DNA of 34,572 nt from Acidiferrobacteraceae bacterium (GTDB lineage Bacteria > Pseudomonadota > Gammaproteobacteria > HyVt-429), in assembly GCA_011052015.1 (NCBI GenBank), contig DRJZ01000131.1:1-34572 (forward strand), given 5' to 3'. Under the pieces are notes generated by a model. That model worked only from the letters and a program-made list of their open reading frames with translations, made no database searches and was not told the DNA's origin. Shown in pieces: positions 31,026 to 34,572 of this stretch. Made by a program: the position numbers and the translations under genes. The stretch's first letter is position 1; each line of letters starts with the position of its first letter.

Positions 31026-31442
31026 TTAACCATGACCTATCCCGGTTATTTCAATTTCCTTTGAGGAACGTTTGTCTTTTTTAACATGTTTGTTGATCGC
31101 CTGGACAAGCTCTTGCTGGGTAAAAGGTTTATTCACGTGTTCTTCCGACCCTGCTATTCGTCCTCGGGCCCGATCAAACAGCCCATCCTTGCTAGACAAC
31201 ATGACTACCGGCGTATTCTTGAATTGACTGTTGTTCTTGATCAAAGAACAGGTCTGATAACCATCAAGACGCGGCATCATAATATCGACAAATATGATAT
31301 CCGGCCGGTGATCTGTAATCATGGCCATGGCTTCAAAACCGTCCGACGCTGTAAAGACATCGTAACCGGCCTTCTTAAGCAATGCCTCGGTGGTTCTACG
31401 AATCGTATTGCTGTCATCAATCACCATCACCTTAATTGTCAT
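31026..31442 (-). CDS. pilG: PilG-like response regulator
   Basis: MTIKVMVIDDSNTIRRTTEALLKKAGYDVFTASDGFEAMAMITDHRPDIIFVDIMMPRLDGYQTCSLIKNN...VNKPFTQQEL. Start chosen at Met14 of the track ORF (31481). Confidence 0.93.
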   Translation of the reverse strand: MTIKVMVIDDSNTIRRTTEALLKKAGYDVFTASDGFEAMAMITDHRPDIIFVDIMMPRLDGYQTCSLIKNNSQFKNTPVVMLSSKDGLFDRARGRIAGSEEHVNKPFTQQELVQAINKHVKKDKRSSKEIEITGIGHG

Positions 31443-31842
31443 ACCTGTACCTCGTGCCCCACAGCACAGCACGTGGGCCATGGGGACAGCCTCCCAACGG
31501 CGGTCCGGCTGAATTCTAAAGTAGTTTCTTCATTTCCACACTTATGAGTATGATCCATTAGCATAAATCCTATATAAAGCCAACTCCGGGACACGGGGCT
31601 ATGGTACCAGAAGAGGGCCTCCTAGGGGCTATATTTTGCCTATGGAACAATCAATCCGGTAAGTCACGAGAAGCACCTGCAAAATCGGCGATGGGGGGCA
31701 GGGGATGCCATAGGCCTCGTTATTGAACCACTAAAACTACCTAACCTATTAATATTCAGTATTATTTTACCAAGACCTCACCTTATAAGGTGGCCTGAAA
31801 AGAGGGATCAAATTAGCCGGATAAACCCCAATTACACGGGAA

Positions 31843-33174
31843 ATGACCACAAACTGTTACAATAGCCCCATGTCTGTTGAGCACATCCACGCGGTGCCCC
31901 ATCTCACCACCGCCTTGTCCGGCCCCTTGCAAGAAATCGAGGAGCACCTCCTTAAACACCAGACCCATATTGAGCAGTGGTTTCGTGGCCAATGGCAGGC
32001 CACCCGGGCCCCATTTTATGCCTCGGTGGATCTGCGCAACGCTGGCTTTAAGCTGGCCCCGGTGGACACCAACCTATTCCCGGCTGGATTCAACAACCTG
32101 AACCCAAGTTTTCTGCCCCTGTGCACTCAAGCCGTCCAGTTTGCCGCTGAACATTACTGCCAGCACGCCTCTAATGTCATACTGATTCCAGAGCGCCACA
32201 CCCGCAATCAATACTATCTGGAGAACGTAGCATCCCTGGTCAATATCCTGGAATTGGCCGGCTTCAACGTCCGCGTAGGCTCGTTGTCGGAAGATCAAAG
32301 CGGCCCCGAACATCTGCAACTCCCCTCTGGGCGTACACTCACCCGCGAGCCACTCAGCCGCGACGGTAACCGATTACGCATCGGCGACTTCAATCCTTGT
32401 TTTGTACTTCTGAATAACGATCTTTCTGCGGGCCGCCCTGCAATATTGGAAAACCTGGAACAGCCTGTGGTGCCACCACTCAATATGGGCTGGTCGAATC
32501 GCCTCAAGTCAGATCATTTCGCCCACTACCGGCGAGTGGTGGTGGAATTTGCCAAGCTAATTGATGTCGACCCCTGGTTGATGGACCCCATATTCCGCCG
32601 CTGCGGGAAAATAGACTATATGAAGCGGGAAGGAGAGGAATGCTTGACCCGTAATGTCACTGAAGTCATTGATGCCGTTCAGGTAAAATACGATGAATAC
32701 GGAATTGACCAACAACCCTTCGTATTTATTAAATCCGATTCAGGCACCTACGGCATGAATGTCATGGTTGTGCACAATGCCAGCGAGGTGGTCGCGCTCA
32801 ATCGCAAGCAGCGTTCAAAGATGGCCCGCGGCAAAGAAGGTGCTGACATCACCGATGTGATCGTGCAAGAAGGTGTGCACACCTTTGAGACCTGGGGCAG
32901 TGACCAGGCGGTAGCAGAACCGGTGGTCTATATGATCGATCACTTCGTGGTGGGTGGTTTTTATCGTGTCCACGCAGACCGCGGTGTACATGACAATCTA
33001 AATGCGCCGGGAATGCATTTTGAACCCCTGGCCTTCGTCGAATCAGGCGCCGCCTGCGATCACAGCAAGGCCCCCAATGCCGATCCGAATCGATTCTACG
33101 CCTACGGCGTGGTGGCCCGCCTGGCCTTACTCAGCGCCGCCCGTGAGTTGGCCAGCAGCGATGACATATCATAG
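31843..33174 (+). CDS. gshA: Glutamate--cysteine ligase, Acidithiobacillus/proteobacterial type
   Basis: FYASVDLRNAGFKLAPVDTNLFPAGFNNLNPSF, VFIKSDSGTYGMNVMVV, FVVGGFYRVHADRGVHDNLNAPGMHFEPL; next to gshB. Initiator may be the internal ATG at about 31870. Confidence 0.9.
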   Translation: MTTNCYNSPMSVEHIHAVPHLTTALSGPLQEIEEHLLKHQTHIEQWFRGQWQATRAPFYASVDLRNAGFKLAPVDTNLFPAGFNNLNPSFLPLCTQAVQFAAEHYCQHASNVILIPERHTRNQYYLENVASLVNILELAGFNVRVGSLSEDQSGPEHLQLPSGRTLTREPLSRDGNRLRIGDFNPCFVLLNNDLSAGRPAILENLEQPVVPPLNMGWSNRLKSDHFAHYRRVVVEFAKLIDVDPWLMDPIFRRCGKIDYMKREGEECLTRNVTEVIDAVQVKYDEYGIDQQPFVFIKSDSGTYGMNVMVVHNASEVVALNRKQRSKMARGKEGADITDVIVQEGVHTFETWGSDQAVAEPVVYMIDHFVVGGFYRVHADRGVHDNLNAPGMHFEPLAFVESGAACDHSKAPNADPNRFYAYGVVARLALLSAARELASSDDIS

Positions 33175-33298
33175 TCAGCACGATGATAGACACTCTAGCA
33201 AGTCCTGTTGTACCCAAGGCCTGGCCAAAGTCACATTAGTTGCCCAATAAATAGCCCCGCCACAAGCGGACAGAGTATCAATCATAAAGGATAGTTTT

Positions 33299-33371
33299 AA
33301 CCGCCAAGACGCCAAGAATAACGAGGTGTTGGTACGCATATTTTTCTAGCGTTCTTGGCGTCTTGGCGGTT
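33299..33371. repeat. Perfect 20-bp inverted repeat in the gshA-gshB spacer
   Basis: aaccgccaagacgccaagaa (33299-33318) and ttcttggcgtcttggcggtt (33352-33371) are exact reverse complements separated by 33 bp. Confidence 0.9.
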
Positions 33372-33456
33372 CCACAGCAAGCCATGGGGATACAACCTTC
33401 AGAAATAAATTTAAGTTTTTACACCAAAACCAAAACAACAACACAGGAAAACCATT

Positions 33457-34395
33457 ATGCACCTTGGTGTGGTGATGGACCCCATCGGTTCCATCAACAA
33501 AAAGAAAGACAGCACCTATGCCATGCTGTTAGAAGCCCAGCATCGCGGCTGGGAGATCCGCTATATGGAGCAGGCGGACCTGTTTGCCAGTCACGCTAAG
33601 GCCTATGCACGCAGCCAATCCCTCACTCTACACGATGATCCTCAAGCTTGGTTTAGTCTGGCCGATGAGTCCACCGCCGAACTGGCTGCGCTGGATTGCA
33701 TTTTAATGCGCAAGGACCCACCGTTTAATATGGAGTATATTTACACCACTCACCTCCTGGAGTTGGCTCATCAAGCCGGCTGCCTCGTGGTCAACCACCC
33801 TCAAGGCCTGCGCGACATCAACGAAAAGATGTTCACTTTGTGGTTTGACCAGTGCACGCCACCGACTCTGGTGAGTCGGCAAGCGGATCGGTTGCGGGAA
33901 TTTTTGGCAGAACATCAGGACATCATCCTCAAACCTCTGGATGGGATGGGGGGCGCTTCCATCTTTCGGCTACGAAAAGAGGACCCCAATATCAGCGTTA
34001 TCATTGAGACTCTGACCGAATACGGACAACGTTCGGCCATGGCGCAAGCTTTTATCCCCGAGATCAGCGCTGGCGACAAACGTATATTGCTCATCGACGG
34101 CAAACCCATAGCCTATGCCCTGGCGCGCATCCCTGCCCCCGGCGAGACCCGCGGCAATCTGGCCGCCGGGGGGCATGGCGAGGGGGTGGAACTCAGCGAG
34201 CGGGACTACTGGATCTGCGAACAAGTCGGCCCCACCCTGAAAGAACGCGGCATACTGTTTGCGGGCATCGATGTCATTGGCGACTACCTGACGGAGATCA
34301 ACGTGACCAGCCCTACCTGCATCCGGGAATTGGACAACCTCTACAACCTCAACATCAGCGCGACTCTACTAGACGCCATCGAGAGTCATCTTTGA
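33457..34395 (+). CDS. gshB: Glutathione synthetase
   Basis: MHLGVVMDPIGSINKKKDSTYAMLLEAQHRGWEIRYMEQADLF, LMRKDPPFNMEYIYTTHLLE, ILKPLDGMGGASIFRL, NLAAGGHGEGVELSERD, EINVTSPTCIRELD. Confidence 0.96.
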   Translation: MHLGVVMDPIGSINKKKDSTYAMLLEAQHRGWEIRYMEQADLFASHAKAYARSQSLTLHDDPQAWFSLADESTAELAALDCILMRKDPPFNMEYIYTTHLLELAHQAGCLVVNHPQGLRDINEKMFTLWFDQCTPPTLVSRQADRLREFLAEHQDIILKPLDGMGGASIFRLRKEDPNISVIIETLTEYGQRSAMAQAFIPEISAGDKRILLIDGKPIAYALARIPAPGETRGNLAAGGHGEGVELSERDYWICEQVGPTLKERGILFAGIDVIGDYLTEINVTSPTCIRELDNLYNLNISATLLDAIESHL

Positions 34396-34572
34396 ATGTG
34401 GAGAACCCAGCCTTTGATAATACTCTCACGAAGATGCATCGGTTTTATCAACATTAGAGTGCCTCCGTGCAGCATTTCTCACCACAGAGTTTCTTATGCC
34501 GCTGCGCGGCCGCAGATCTACAAGTGACAAGATTCTAAGCTAGCATATAAATCAATGACTTAGAAATTTGTC

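Noticed and set aside
34480-34520. Short palindrome around gcggccgc near the right edge
   Set aside because: Single short GC-rich palindrome with no flanking structure; not distinguishable from chance.

Overview
Gammaproteobacterial chromosomal segment that is mostly conserved housekeeping DNA with several accessory patches. In order: (1) a decayed integron-type tyrosine recombinase at the left edge; (2) a minus-strand miaB-phoH(ybeZ)-ybeY-corC-lnt cluster; (3) a minus-strand carbon-metabolism cluster tkt-gap-pgk-pyk-fba, with two adjacent MITE-like elements between pyk and fba and a structured non-coding region upstream of tkt; (4) an inositol-monophosphatase family gene; (5) a plus-strand two-gene unit of a PhnD-like periplasmic binding protein and a CHASE2-TM-TPR-Ser/Thr kinase; (6) a minus-strand three-gene unit of LicC/PntC-like cytidylyltransferase, SAM methyltransferase and CDP-alcohol phosphotransferase, plus a 51-aa Cys/His-rich ORF absent from the supplied track; (7) a pil-chp chemosensory cluster (pilG-H-I-J-chpA-chpC) without pilK or chpB; (8) gshA and gshB separated by a spacer with a perfect 20-bp inverted repeat. 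The best candidates for undescribed biology are the PhnD/CHASE2-kinase pair and the cytidylyltransferase/methyltransferase/CDP-alcohol transferase cassette. No CRISPR array, rRNA or tRNA was recognised. All family assignments come from reading the sequence; no database search was run.
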